A stretch of 64,000 nucleotides of DNA from Vibrio rhodolitus. Its GTDB lineage: Bacteria; Pseudomonadota; Gammaproteobacteria; Enterobacterales; Vibrionaceae. The position numbers and the translations under genes are program-made. Below are positions 53,919 to 64,000 of this stretch, piece by piece. Under the pieces are notes generated by a model. That model did not search any database, had not been told where the DNA came from, and saw only the letters and a program-made list of their open reading frames with translations. How positions within the stretch are numbered: position 1 is the first letter of the stretch; each line of letters begins with the position of its first letter. Location of the stretch: contig NZ_QLYZ01000011.1 of NCBI RefSeq assembly GCF_003350325.1, positions 1-64,000 on the forward strand, in the 5' to 3' direction.

Positions 53919-55775
53919 GTGCTAAACCGTTATCCGTTATGGAAGTACTTGATGGTGATGTTTACCATCGCTATCGCTGCATTGTATGCACTTCCAAATC
54001 TCTACGGTGAAGATCCGGCAATTCAAGTTACAGGGGCGCGCGGCGCCTCTGTAGATATGGCTACGCTGGATTCTGTCACTCAAGCTCTTGATAAACAGAG
54101 CCTCTCATTTAAATCCATTGCTCTAGAGAATGGATCGATTCTTGTTCGTTTCAACGACACCGATACTCAAATCAGTGCTCGTGATGTGATCAGTGAAGCC
54201 CTCGATAAAGATACCATTGTGGCGCTTAACCTTGCACCGGCAACACCAACTTGGCTTGAAGCAATTGGTGCTTCTCCAATGAAGCTAGGTCTTGACCTAC
54301 GTGGTGGTGTTCACTTCTTGATGGAAGTGGATATGGACGCGGCAATGGAAAAACTGGTTGGTCAGCAAGAGGAAGCTTTCCGTAGTGAACTACGTGAAGA
54401 TAAGATCCGCTATCGTGCAATTCGCCCATCAGGTAAAGACGCTGTAGAAGTGCTGCTTCGTAATGAAGAGCAACTGGCACAAGCGAAAGCCCTGCTGGAG
54501 AAGAACCATCCAGATATGGTGTTCACGGATTCAGATACAAATGGTCGTTTCTCTTTGATCGCTTCGTTCACTGAGCAACGTCTAACCGAAATCCGTAACT
54601 ACGCCGTTGAACAGAACATTACCATTCTTCGTAACCGTGTAAACGAACTTGGTGTTGCTGAACCATTGGTTCAACGCCAAGGTGCTAGCCGTATTGTGGT
54701 TGAGCTACCGGGTGTGCAAGACACTGCGCGTGCGAAAGAGATCCTTGGTGCAACTGCAACGCTAGAGTTCCGTGAAGTGGACTCAAAAGCAGATCTTGCA
54801 GCGGCAGCTAATGGTCGTGCACCAGCAGGTTCTGAAATCAAGTTCGATACTGACGGTCGTCCCGTTGTTCTGAAAAAACGTGTCATCTTAAGCGGTGCAA
54901 GCATTACTGATGCAAGCTCAAGCGTGGATGAGTACGGTCGCCCACAAGTTAACATCACGCTAGATAGCGAGGGTGGTAACAAGATGTCGGCGTTCTCAAA
55001 GAAAAATATCGGTCAGCTAATGGCAACGGTATTTGCTGAATACAAAGACAGCGGTCGTAAGACAGCTGACGGCAAAGTTATCCTGTCTAAGCATGAAGAA
55101 GTAATTAACCAAGCGACGATTCAATCGGCACTTGGTCGTAACTTCCGTATCACTGGTATTGATTCAGCAGCTGAAGCGCACAACCTAGCGCTACTGCTTC
55201 GTGCTGGTGCTCTAATTGCGCCAATCTCGATTGTTGAAGAACGTACGATTGGTCCATCTATGGGTCAACAAAACATCGATATGGGTATCCAAGCGTGTAT
55301 TTGGGGTATGTTGGCAGTAATGCTGTTTACCGTACTTTACTACCGCAAGTTTGGTCTGATTGCTAACCTAGCTCTAATGTCTAACTTGGTGCTGATTATC
55401 GGTATTATGTCGATGATTCCGGGGGCGACAATGACGCTACCAGGTATTGCCGGTATTGTATTGACGGTCGGTATGGCGGTCGATGCCAACGTACTGATTT
55501 TTGAGCGTATTCGCGAAGAATTGCGTGAAGGTCGTTCACCGCAACAAGCGATTCACCAAGGTTATGCCAACGCGTTTAGTACCATCGCCGATGCCAACAT
55601 CACCACGCTTATTACCGCAATCATTCTGTTTGCTGTAGGTACGGGTGCAGTTAAAGGCTTCGCGGTAACGCTATCGATTGGTATTTTGACTTCGATGTTC
55701 ACTGCAATTGTAGGTACCCGTTGTGTGGTTAACCTGCTGTACGGTGGCAAGCGCATCGATAAACTGTCGATCTAA
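53919..55775 (+). CDS. secD: Protein translocase subunit SecD
   Basis: 618 residues, GTG start with AAAGGA 8 nt upstream. TM1 (about 10-27), large periplasmic P1 domain (with [17 protein letters not shown]) and five C-terminal TMs containing [17 protein letters not shown], the conserved proton-path D/R region. SecD with SecF uses the proton-motive force (Na+ in some vibrios) to complete export of proteins across the inner membrane. Marine vibrios can carry a second, Na+-driven secDF copy; this one is in the canonical yajC operon. Confidence 0.96.
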   Translation: MLNRYPLWKYLMVMFTIAIAALYALPNLYGEDPAIQVTGARGASVDMATLDSVTQALDKQSLSFKSIALENGSILVRFNDTDTQISARDVISEALDKDTIVALNLAPATPTWLEAIGASPMKLGLDLRGGVHFLMEVDMDAAMEKLVGQQEEAFRSELREDKIRYRAIRPSGKDAVEVLLRNEEQLAQAKALLEKNHPDMVFTDSDTNGRFSLIASFTEQRLTEIRNYAVEQNITILRNRVNELGVAEPLVQRQGASRIVVELPGVQDTARAKEILGATATLEFREVDSKADLAAAANGRAPAGSEIKFDTDGRPVVLKKRVILSGASITDASSSVDEYGRPQVNITLDSEGGNKMSAFSKKNIGQLMATVFAEYKDSGRKTADGKVILSKHEEVINQATIQSALGRNFRITGIDSAAEAHNLALLLRAGALIAPISIVEERTIGPSMGQQNIDMGIQACIWGMLAVMLFTVLYYRKFGLIANLALMSNLVLIIGIMSMIPGATMTLPGIAGIVLTVGMAVDANVLIFERIREELREGRSPQQAIHQGYANAFSTIADANITTLITAIILFAVGTGAVKGFAVTLSIGILTSMFTAIVGTRCVVNLLYGGKRIDKLSI

Positions 55776-55789
55776 GGCTAGGAATTAAT

Positions 55790-56737
55790 ATGTTTCAGAT
55801 TCTAAAAGCAGAAAGCACGATCGACTTTTTACGTTGGTCAAAGTTCGCCTTTATTTTCTCATTGCTCATGATCGGTGCTTCTATCTTTACTCTTTCAACC
55901 AAATGGTTGAACTGGGGTCTAGATTTTACGGGCGGTACTTTGATTGAAGTTGGTTTCGAACAGCCAGCTCAGTTAGATGAAATCCGAACATCACTGGAAG
56001 CGAAAGGCTTTGGTGATGCGATTGTGCAAAACTTTGGTAGCGCGCGTGATGTAATGGTGCGCCTAAGTCCACGTGAAGATGTTTCAGGTGAGACGCTAGG
56101 TAACCAGATCATTTCGGCAATCAAAGAAGGGACAGGCAAAGAAGTTGAGATGCGCCGCATCGAGTTCGTTGGTCCTAACGTGGGTGACGAGTTGACAGAA
56201 GCGGGTGGTCTAGCGATTTTGGTGTCGCTGATCTGTATCTTGATCTACGTATCGGTACGATTTGAATGGCGTCTTGCAGCAGGTGCGGTACTCGCACTGG
56301 CGCACGATATCATCATTACGTTGGGTGTATTCTCAATTATGCAGATTGAGGTTGACCTGACTATCGTAGCAGCCTTGCTGACGGTAGTGGGCTACTCGCT
56401 CAACGATACCATCGTAGTATTTGACCGGATCCGTGAGAACTTCCGCCGTATGCGTAAAGGCGGTCCTGCAGAAGTGATTAACAGTGCGATTACTCAAACC
56501 TTGAGTCGTACCTTGATTACCTCGGGCACCACGCTATTTGTAGTTATTGCACTGTTTGTCCAAGGCGGTGCGATGATTCACGGCTTTGCGACGGCGCTGT
56601 TACTGGGTATCACCGTTGGTACATACTCTTCTATCTACGTGGCTTCGGCACTAGCATGGAAACTGGGTATTACTAAAGAGCACTTAATGCCACCTCAAGT
56701 TGAAAAAGAGGGTGCAGAGTTCGACGAGATGCCTTAA
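55790..56737 (+). CDS. secF: Protein translocase subunit SecF
   Basis: 315 residues. TM1 (about 18-37), a periplasmic P4 domain starting with LDFTGGTLIEVGF, and five TMs with YSLNDTIVVFDRIREN. It forms the SecD partner. AGGAA ribosome site, 14 bp after secD; the operon ends at a strong terminator. Confidence 0.96.
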   Translation: MFQILKAESTIDFLRWSKFAFIFSLLMIGASIFTLSTKWLNWGLDFTGGTLIEVGFEQPAQLDEIRTSLEAKGFGDAIVQNFGSARDVMVRLSPREDVSGETLGNQIISAIKEGTGKEVEMRRIEFVGPNVGDELTEAGGLAILVSLICILIYVSVRFEWRLAAGAVLALAHDIIITLGVFSIMQIEVDLTIVAALLTVVGYSLNDTIVVFDRIRENFRRMRKGGPAEVINSAITQTLSRTLITSGTTLFVVIALFVQGGAMIHGFATALLLGITVGTYSSIYVASALAWKLGITKEHLMPPQVEKEGAEFDEMP

Positions 56738-56752
56738 CGCATAAAAAGAGTT

Positions 56753-56781
56753 AAAAGCCGCTGTCATCAGCGGCTTTTTTT
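56753..56781 (+). terminator. Terminator of yajC-secD-secF
   Basis: AAAAGCCGCTG/CAGCGGCTTTT, 11-bp stem with a TCAT loop and T run. Confidence 0.93.
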
Positions 56782-56875
56782 GTTTGCTTTGCGAGCCTCG
56801 CTCAATGTTGAGCATGTGCTTTATAAAGCAAACAAGTATGATAGTTGCACCATAACCATAATTAGGAAGCAAAAG

Positions 56876-57208
56876 ATGCCACATTTTCGTTTTAGAGCAG
56901 TTGAACCACAAACGGTACAAACGCTATCTAAACCTCTGATTGATGAACTACAAGAGATCATGGGCTCTCCTCGTGAAGACTTCACTTTTGAGTATGTCTA
57001 CACTACCTTTTACCATGAGGGTGAAGTAAGCCCTGCATACCCATTTGTTGAAGTGCTTTGGTTTGACCGTGGTCAAGAGAAGCAAGATGCTGTTGCTAAG
57101 ATTGTTACCAATCAAGTGCGTGGCATTATGGGACAAGATGTAAATGTTGCGGTTATTTTTACTGCCCTTAACCCAAGCGCTTACTACGACAACGCTGAAC
57201 ATTACTAA
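56876..57208 (+). CDS. DUF1904-family protein
   Basis: 110 residues from ATG 56876 (AGGAAGC ribosome site). The N-terminus MPHFRFRAVEP and a length of about 110 fit the DUF1904 family, small cytoplasmic proteins with a tautomerase/MIF-like fold by appearance (two beta-alpha-beta halves), though no catalytic N-terminal proline is exposed because residue 2 is proline after the initiator methionine (possibly processed). Function unknown. It lies 11 bp before mepA, so the two are probably co-transcribed. Confidence 0.72.
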   Translation: MPHFRFRAVEPQTVQTLSKPLIDELQEIMGSPREDFTFEYVYTTFYHEGEVSPAYPFVEVLWFDRGQEKQDAVAKIVTNQVRGIMGQDVNVAVIFTALNPSAYYDNAEHY

Positions 57209-57219
57209 GAGGTGAGAAG

Positions 57220-58092
57220 ATGAAATCGACCTGCGTAGCTCTGTTGCTTTGGCTAGTGTCGTTTTTCTCTTTTGCATCACCTTGGGAGTCCTTTGCAAAG
57301 CCAAATCGACTCAGTCCAGAAGCCATTGGTAGCTATGCCAATGGCTGTTTATTAGGGGCGAAAGCCCTGCCTCTCAACGGTAATGGCTATCAGGTACTAC
57401 GTAGCCAAAACAAACGTTACTACGGTCATCCCAACACGATTGCTTTTATTGAGCGTCTTTCTATTCAAGCTCGTAAAGAGTTACGAACCCACCTGCTGAT
57501 TGGTGATTTGTCTTTGCCACAAGGCGGTCGTTTTTCTTCTGGTCACTCAAGCCATCAAACCGGGCTAGATGCGGATATCTGGCTGCGTCTGGCTGATACC
57601 AAACTCTCTGCGGCTGCATTATCGCTTCCTAAACCGAAAAGCTTGGTGGATATGTCGGCATACAAACTCAGTACTAAGAACTGGGATAACCGTCATTTTC
57701 GTCTGATAAAGATGGCGGCAAAAGATGAAGAGGTCGCGCGCATTTTTGTCCACCCAGTGATTAAAGAGCAGCTTTGTTCCCTTGAGGGGGGCGACCGAAC
57801 ATGGTTGCGTAAGGTTAGACCTTGGTGGGGACACAACTATCACATGCATGTGCGATTACGTTGCCCGAAAGGGGATAGTAGCTGTGTTGATCAGAGCCCA
57901 CCGCCCAAAGGTGACGGTTGTGGCGCAGAAGTGGCGAGTTGGAAACCAAAGCAGCCAGTAAAAACCTACCGTGGTAGTAGTGAAACAAAGAAAAGTGACA
58001 AAAAAACCACGGCTAAAGCGTCGACATCACGACCTAAAGCAAAAAAAATCCTGCCAATGCAATGCGCCCAGCTTATTGATCCTGTTAAATAA
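57220..58092 (+). CDS. mepA: Penicillin-insensitive murein endopeptidase MepA
   Basis: 290 residues. Signal peptide (cleavage near FFSFAS), then the LAS-family zinc endopeptidase domain with SGHSSHQTGLDADIW (zinc ligands H112 and D119) and WWGHNYHMHVRL (third ligand region). It cuts D-Ala-mDAP crosslinks in peptidoglycan in the periplasm. A lysine-rich tail (about 248-280) extends beyond the domain. Six cysteines in the C-terminal part likely form the disulfides typical of MepA. Confidence 0.94.
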   Translation: MKSTCVALLLWLVSFFSFASPWESFAKPNRLSPEAIGSYANGCLLGAKALPLNGNGYQVLRSQNKRYYGHPNTIAFIERLSIQARKELRTHLLIGDLSLPQGGRFSSGHSSHQTGLDADIWLRLADTKLSAAALSLPKPKSLVDMSAYKLSTKNWDNRHFRLIKMAAKDEEVARIFVHPVIKEQLCSLEGGDRTWLRKVRPWWGHNYHMHVRLRCPKGDSSCVDQSPPPKGDGCGAEVASWKPKQPVKTYRGSSETKKSDKKTTAKASTSRPKAKKILPMQCAQLIDPVK

Positions 58093-58339
58093 AACGCCCA
58101 GTCACTTATCTTGTAATACTCCGATGTCGTGAGTTTGACAGTTTTTCGCTGGAGAATCGCCTTATCCTCTCCTAGATTTAAAAGGTCTAAAGATTGATAT
58201 GTATCTAGATGCGTTAGCTGATTGTTCCGACAGCGGCATCACACTATAAATTTATAATGATAAGTTGGTTATAACGACGTGTAGAGAGAAATAGGATGCT
58301 CGGCTTACTTCCTATGAGATGAAAAGCAAGGACACTCCC

Positions 58340-58648
58340 ATGACTATGGTATGTGCAAAAGATTTTGCCGAGTGGCTAAAGCTGAGATTTGGCAGTGCTA
58401 CAGAATCAGTATCGATTAATCGTGAGGAGGTTAATCATTTAACTGGCCGGCAAAGATTGGACCCTGGATTTGTTCACGATGTGCATTATGAGTTAATGCC
58501 ACACGGTTTAGCCTTTGTAACCGATACTTCACGCGAGACTTTTTACTTGATCCCCATCGGTAAAGCAGTCAACTGGCGCGAGCATTTGGAGTATCAGTTT
58601 GAGAAAGAGCTCTATTGCAACATCTTTCCAATCATCAAATCTGGTTGA
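58340..58648 (+). CDS. Small conserved-looking protein, function unknown
   Basis: 102 residues from ATG 58340, chosen because AAGGA lies 7 nt upstream. Soluble, acidic/aromatic, with the segments VCAKDFAEWLKLRFGSAT and PGFVHDVHYELMPHGLAFVTD. No membrane segment or signal peptide. I do not recognise a family. The gene sits alone with 226 bp of upstream DNA and a strong terminator shared with the ferredoxin gene, supporting that it is a real transcription unit. Confidence 0.68.
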   Translation: MTMVCAKDFAEWLKLRFGSATESVSINREEVNHLTGRQRLDPGFVHDVHYELMPHGLAFVTDTSRETFYLIPIGKAVNWREHLEYQFEKELYCNIFPIIKSG

Positions 58649-58660
58649 GGTCATCACAAC

Positions 58661-58695
58661 AAAAAAGGCTCATCGAATGATGAGCCTTTTGTTTT

Positions 58696-58697
<2 letters not shown>
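58661..58697. terminator. Bidirectional terminator between the small gene and yfhL
   Basis: AAAAGGCTCATC/GATGAGCCTTTT, 12-bp stem with a GAAT loop, with A run before and T run after. Confidence 0.92.
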
Positions 58698-60353
<1,656 letters not shown>

Positions 60354-60483
60354 TGCTCAATTCTCTATGTAATCTGATCTCAAGTCAGGCCAATTCCACC
60401 TGATGGAATTGGGGCGCAAATTTTACGTCAAAATGTGATATGTGACTAGGAAAAACTCGATAACTGTCAACCGTGGCGATCAA

Positions 60484-60507
60484 AAAAGCCTTCCGCAGAA
60501 GGCTTTT
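60484..60507 (-). terminator. Terminator of rdgC
   Basis: AAAAGCCTT/AAGGCTTTT, 9-bp stem with a 6-nt loop, with T run on the minus strand, about 25 bp after the rdgC stop. Confidence 0.88.
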
Positions 60508-60530
60508 GTTTTTATTTTGATGCGAGATGA

Positions 60531-61454
<924 letters not shown>

Positions 61455-61606
61455 CTAATTGAACATTGAAGACGCCCATCTTAGGCAAATTTTCCTCGCT
61501 TGTCTGTCTGGATGTGAAAAATATGAATCGAGGCAGAAATCACTAGCGTTTATTGATTGAATTTCAACCATTCAATTGCGAATCTTGTATGAAAATTTGT
61601 TTGCAA

Positions 61607-61624
61607 AGGTCACAAAAGTGTCAT
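61607..61624 (+). promoter_or_regulatory. Pho box of phoB
   Basis: AGGTCAC-AAAA-GTGTCAT, two 7-bp half-sites repeating with 11-bp period as in the PhoB consensus CTGTCAT repeats. The -10-like TAATAAT follows 9 bp later, the expected geometry for a PhoB-activated (autoregulated) promoter. Confidence 0.78.
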
Positions 61625-61741
61625 AATTGCTAGTAATAATGCCTATGCATCGAGGCAAGCTATCCTCTTCATTTTTATTGTATTGATGAGGAAGAGTTGC
61701 TCCTATCATAGAGAAACTGAACTAAAGTAAGGTTATTTATT

Positions 61742-62431
61742 ATGTCTAGAAGGATTCTAGTTGTTGAAGATGAAGCACCTATTCGCGAAATGCTGTGTTT
61801 CGTTCTTGAACAAAAGGGTTACCAAGCAGTAGAAGCGGAAGATTATGACACTGCGGTAACTAAACTAGCTGAACCCTTCCCAGATCTTGTATTACTGGAT
61901 TGGATGCTACCGGGTGGTAGCGGTATCAACTTCATTAAGCACATGAAACGTGAAGAGCTTACCCGCAATATCCCTGTTGTTATGTTAACAGCGCGTGGCG
62001 AGGAAGAAGATAAGGTTCGTGGTCTTGAAGTGGGCGCGGATGATTACATCACTAAGCCATTCTCTCCAAAAGAGCTGGTGGCTCGCCTTAAAGCGGTGAT
62101 TCGTCGTGTAACTCCGACGGCGCTAGAAGACGTGATTGATGTCCAAGGTCTTAAGCTTGATCCAGTTTCACACCGTGTCACGGCGAACGATCAACCGCTG
62201 GATATGGGACCAACCGAATTCAAGATGTTGCATTTCTTTATGACGCACCAAGAGCGTGTGTACAGCCGCGAGCAGCTATTGAATAATGTTTGGGGCACCA
62301 ACGTGTACGTTGAAGACCGCACGGTCGATGTTCATATTCGTCGTCTGCGTAAAGCACTGGAAGCTGAAGGTCATGATAAATTGATCCAAACAGTGCGTGG
62401 CGCGGGCTATCGTTTCTCAACCAAGGCTTAA
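61742..62431 (+). CDS. phoB: Phosphate regulon response regulator PhoB
   Basis: 229 residues. Receiver domain (1-120) with phospho-acceptor D53 in [11 protein letters not shown] and the conserved KPFSPKEL loop. The C-terminal OmpR-type winged helix (about 130-228; [18 protein letters not shown]) binds Pho boxes. It activates phosphate-starvation genes. A Pho box upstream indicates autoregulation. phoR follows 23 bp later. Confidence 0.97.
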   Translation: MSRRILVVEDEAPIREMLCFVLEQKGYQAVEAEDYDTAVTKLAEPFPDLVLLDWMLPGGSGINFIKHMKREELTRNIPVVMLTARGEEEDKVRGLEVGADDYITKPFSPKELVARLKAVIRRVTPTALEDVIDVQGLKLDPVSHRVTANDQPLDMGPTEFKMLHFFMTHQERVYSREQLLNNVWGTNVYVEDRTVDVHIRRLRKALEAEGHDKLIQTVRGAGYRFSTKA

Positions 62432-62454
62432 TACCCCGTCCTATGGAGAAGTAA

Positions 62455-63753
62455 GTGGTTGAAAGGTTAACTTGGAAAAGGCTGGCCTGGGAGCTGGCTT
62501 TTTTTTACACCCCTTGGGTGATCGTTGGTTTAATTTTCGGATATATGCCGTGGTTGCTACTCGCTGCCACGGTTTTGCAGCTTGTGTGGCACTTACACAA
62601 CCAAATGCGCCTTGCCGCTTGGTTGTGGGATGAAAAACGCCTGACACCACCTTCAGGGACTGGTAATTGGGAAGAGCTGTTTAATGGCATCTATCGTTTG
62701 CAGCAGCGCCAGCGCCGCAAACGTAAAGAGCTGACCAACCTTATTCGTCGTTTCCGCAATGGTGCTGAATCTCTGCCCGATGCCGTAGTGGTGTTTCGTA
62801 GCGAAGGTAACATTGTTTGGTGTAACAAACTGGCTCAACACTTATTGGGTTTTCGTTGGCCAGATGATTCTGGTCAGCCAATCTCAAACTTGATCCGCAC
62901 CCCTGACTTTATCAAATACCTCAATAAGCAAGACTATTCAGAGCCATTAGAGATGCGCTCGCCACTCAATGTCGAACGTATGCTGGAATTGCGTATCGTG
63001 CCATACACTGAAGGTGAGCACTTGATGGTAGTGCGTGATGTGACTCAGCTAAAACAGCTTGAGGGCATGCGTCGTAACTTCTTTGCCAACGTTTCTCACG
63101 AACTTCGTACACCGATGACGGTGCTGCAAGGTTATCTTGAGATGACGGAAGACCCAGACATGTTGGTGGGTCCAATGTGGTCACGCGCGCATGGCGTGAT
63201 GACAGAGCAGCTTAACCGTATGAATAGCTTAGTGAATCAGCTATTGACGCTGTCGAAGATTGAAGCGGCGCCGATGCATGAGCTAGAAGAGGTGGTGAAC
63301 GTGCCTGCGATGCTCGAAGTGCTGGAGAAAGAAGCGGTCAGTCTTAGCGGCGAGCAAAACCATAAGCTTAAATTTGACGTCGACGAGCAACTTTTGGTGC
63401 TTGGCGATGATGATCAACTGCGCAGCGCCATCTCCAACCTAGTTTACAACGCGGTGAAATACACCCCAGCAGGTGCTGAAGTGAACGTACGTTGGTACCT
63501 CACAGCACAAGGTGCTTGCTTAGAGGTTGAGGATAGCGGTGAGGGCATTGAGCCACAACACATTCACCGTTTGACCGAACGTTTTTACCGCGTGGATAAA
63601 GCGCGCTCACGCGATACGGGCGGTAGCGGGCTTGGTCTTGCGATTGTAAAACATGCGTTGACCCACCATGACTCTCATCTTGATATCGAGAGTAAAGTTG
63701 GCGTTGGCAGCAAATTCTCTTTCATTCTTCCGCAGCGTTTGGTGGTGAAATAA
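62455..63753 (+). CDS. phoR: Phosphate regulon sensor kinase PhoR
   Basis: 432 residues, GTG start with GGAGA 5 nt upstream. Two N-terminal TM segments (about 10-48) without a sizeable periplasmic domain, a PAS domain (about 95-195), HisKA with H215 in [12 protein letters not shown], and a HATPase domain with [11 protein letters not shown] and [11 protein letters not shown]. It phosphorylates PhoB when phosphate is low, sensing through PstSCAB-PhoU. Confidence 0.96.
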   Translation: MVERLTWKRLAWELAFFYTPWVIVGLIFGYMPWLLLAATVLQLVWHLHNQMRLAAWLWDEKRLTPPSGTGNWEELFNGIYRLQQRQRRKRKELTNLIRRFRNGAESLPDAVVVFRSEGNIVWCNKLAQHLLGFRWPDDSGQPISNLIRTPDFIKYLNKQDYSEPLEMRSPLNVERMLELRIVPYTEGEHLMVVRDVTQLKQLEGMRRNFFANVSHELRTPMTVLQGYLEMTEDPDMLVGPMWSRAHGVMTEQLNRMNSLVNQLLTLSKIEAAPMHELEEVVNVPAMLEVLEKEAVSLSGEQNHKLKFDVDEQLLVLGDDDQLRSAISNLVYNAVKYTPAGAEVNVRWYLTAQGACLEVEDSGEGIEPQHIHRLTERFYRVDKARSRDTGGSGLGLAIVKHALTHHDSHLDIESKVGVGSKFSFILPQRLVVK

Positions 63754-64000
63754 ATGAAAGCAGCTATCGCACTCGCAGTTACTGCACTTTTAACTAGTGT
63801 CACGACCAGTTCGGCAAGTGCTCAAGAGCAGTTTCGTCACTACAGCAAAGTGCCGGGCATTAGTGGCGAGTTGACCAGTGTCGGTTCGGATACGTTGGCT
63901 GGCATGACCACCTTGTGGGTTGAAGAGTTTAAACAACTCTACCCAGGCGTAAATGGACAAGTCCAAGCGTCGGGATCTTCTACAGCGCCGCCAGCACTTA
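63754..64000 (+). CDS. pstS: Phosphate ABC transporter substrate-binding protein PstS (partial)
   Basis: The first 82 codons, cut by the window end. Signal peptide ([23 protein letters not shown]), then [20 protein letters not shown] and [12 protein letters not shown], a phosphate-binding protein start of the PstS family (the GSDTL and SGSST loops bind phosphate). It begins right after the phoR stop, so it is probably in the phoB-phoR-pst operon. The PstS family name is firm, the exact paralogue is not. Confidence 0.85.
   Translation, partial: MKAAIALAVTALLTSVTTSSASAQEQFRHYSKVPGISGELTSVGSDTLAGMTTLWVEEFKQLYPGVNGQVQASGSSTAPPAL

Overview
The window looks like chromosomal DNA of a Vibrio species (Gammaproteobacteria). 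The evidence is protein identity and gene order: plzC-radA-fusA2 with an adjacent acyl-CoA ligase, the prx2/oxyR2 pair, aceB-aceA, queA-tgt-yajC-secD-secF and phoB-phoR-pstS are all Vibrio-like neighbourhoods. No rRNA, tRNA or CRISPR array was seen. Most of the window is core housekeeping DNA, with three accessory or semi-accessory insertions.

Layout. 1-210: the 3' end of an IS3-family insertion sequence, abutting the stop of a two-PilZ-domain c-di-GMP protein. 214-9453: plzC, radA, a second EF-G, a LysR regulator, a small DUF1127-like protein and a FadD15-like acyl-CoA ligase. 9628-22078: an AraC-type regulator divergent from a complete tight-adherence (Flp/Tad pilus) operon: flp-tadV-rcpC-rcpA-rcpB-tadZ-tadA-tadB-tadC-tadD-tadE-tadF-tadG-ompA. 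22131-30318: chromate transporter with LysR, a 6-TM orphan, a MATE efflux pump, a gamma-glutamylcyclotransferase-like protein, NnrS and an MltC-type transglycosylase. A 448-bp AT-rich segment bounded by a duplicated terminator sits between nnrS and mltC.

30505-38889 is the most interesting region: a divergent carbohydrate locus whose regulator, kinase and reductase look like E. coli YihW, YihV and YihU, the sulfoglycolysis enzymes. The reductase keeps R123/N174/S178 and the kinase keeps K27/N109/R138, which I recall as the sulfonate-recognising residues. The rest of the locus differs from the E. coli pathway. A class II metal aldolase takes the place of class I YihT, a zinc medium-chain dehydrogenase stands where an isomerase would be expected, and there are two MFS carriers and a mutarotase. 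I infer a variant organosulfonate-sugar pathway ending in dihydroxypropanesulfonate. A 22-bp near-palindrome lies between the divergent transcripts.

38972-48599: dapD, a GGGtGRT/NifU-like pair, peroxiredoxin Prx2 with its sensor OxyR2 (E204, C206, C215), the glyoxylate shunt (aceB, aceA) preceded by a long leader with several operator-like elements, and a CBS-pair protein. 48847-64000: a chemoreceptor, queA-tgt (queuosine tRNA modification) running into yajC-secD-secF (protein export), a DUF1904 protein, mepA, the trhP-yfhL pair (tRNA hydroxylation and ferredoxin), rdgC, and phoB-phoR with a Pho box, followed by a pstS-like gene cut by the window end.
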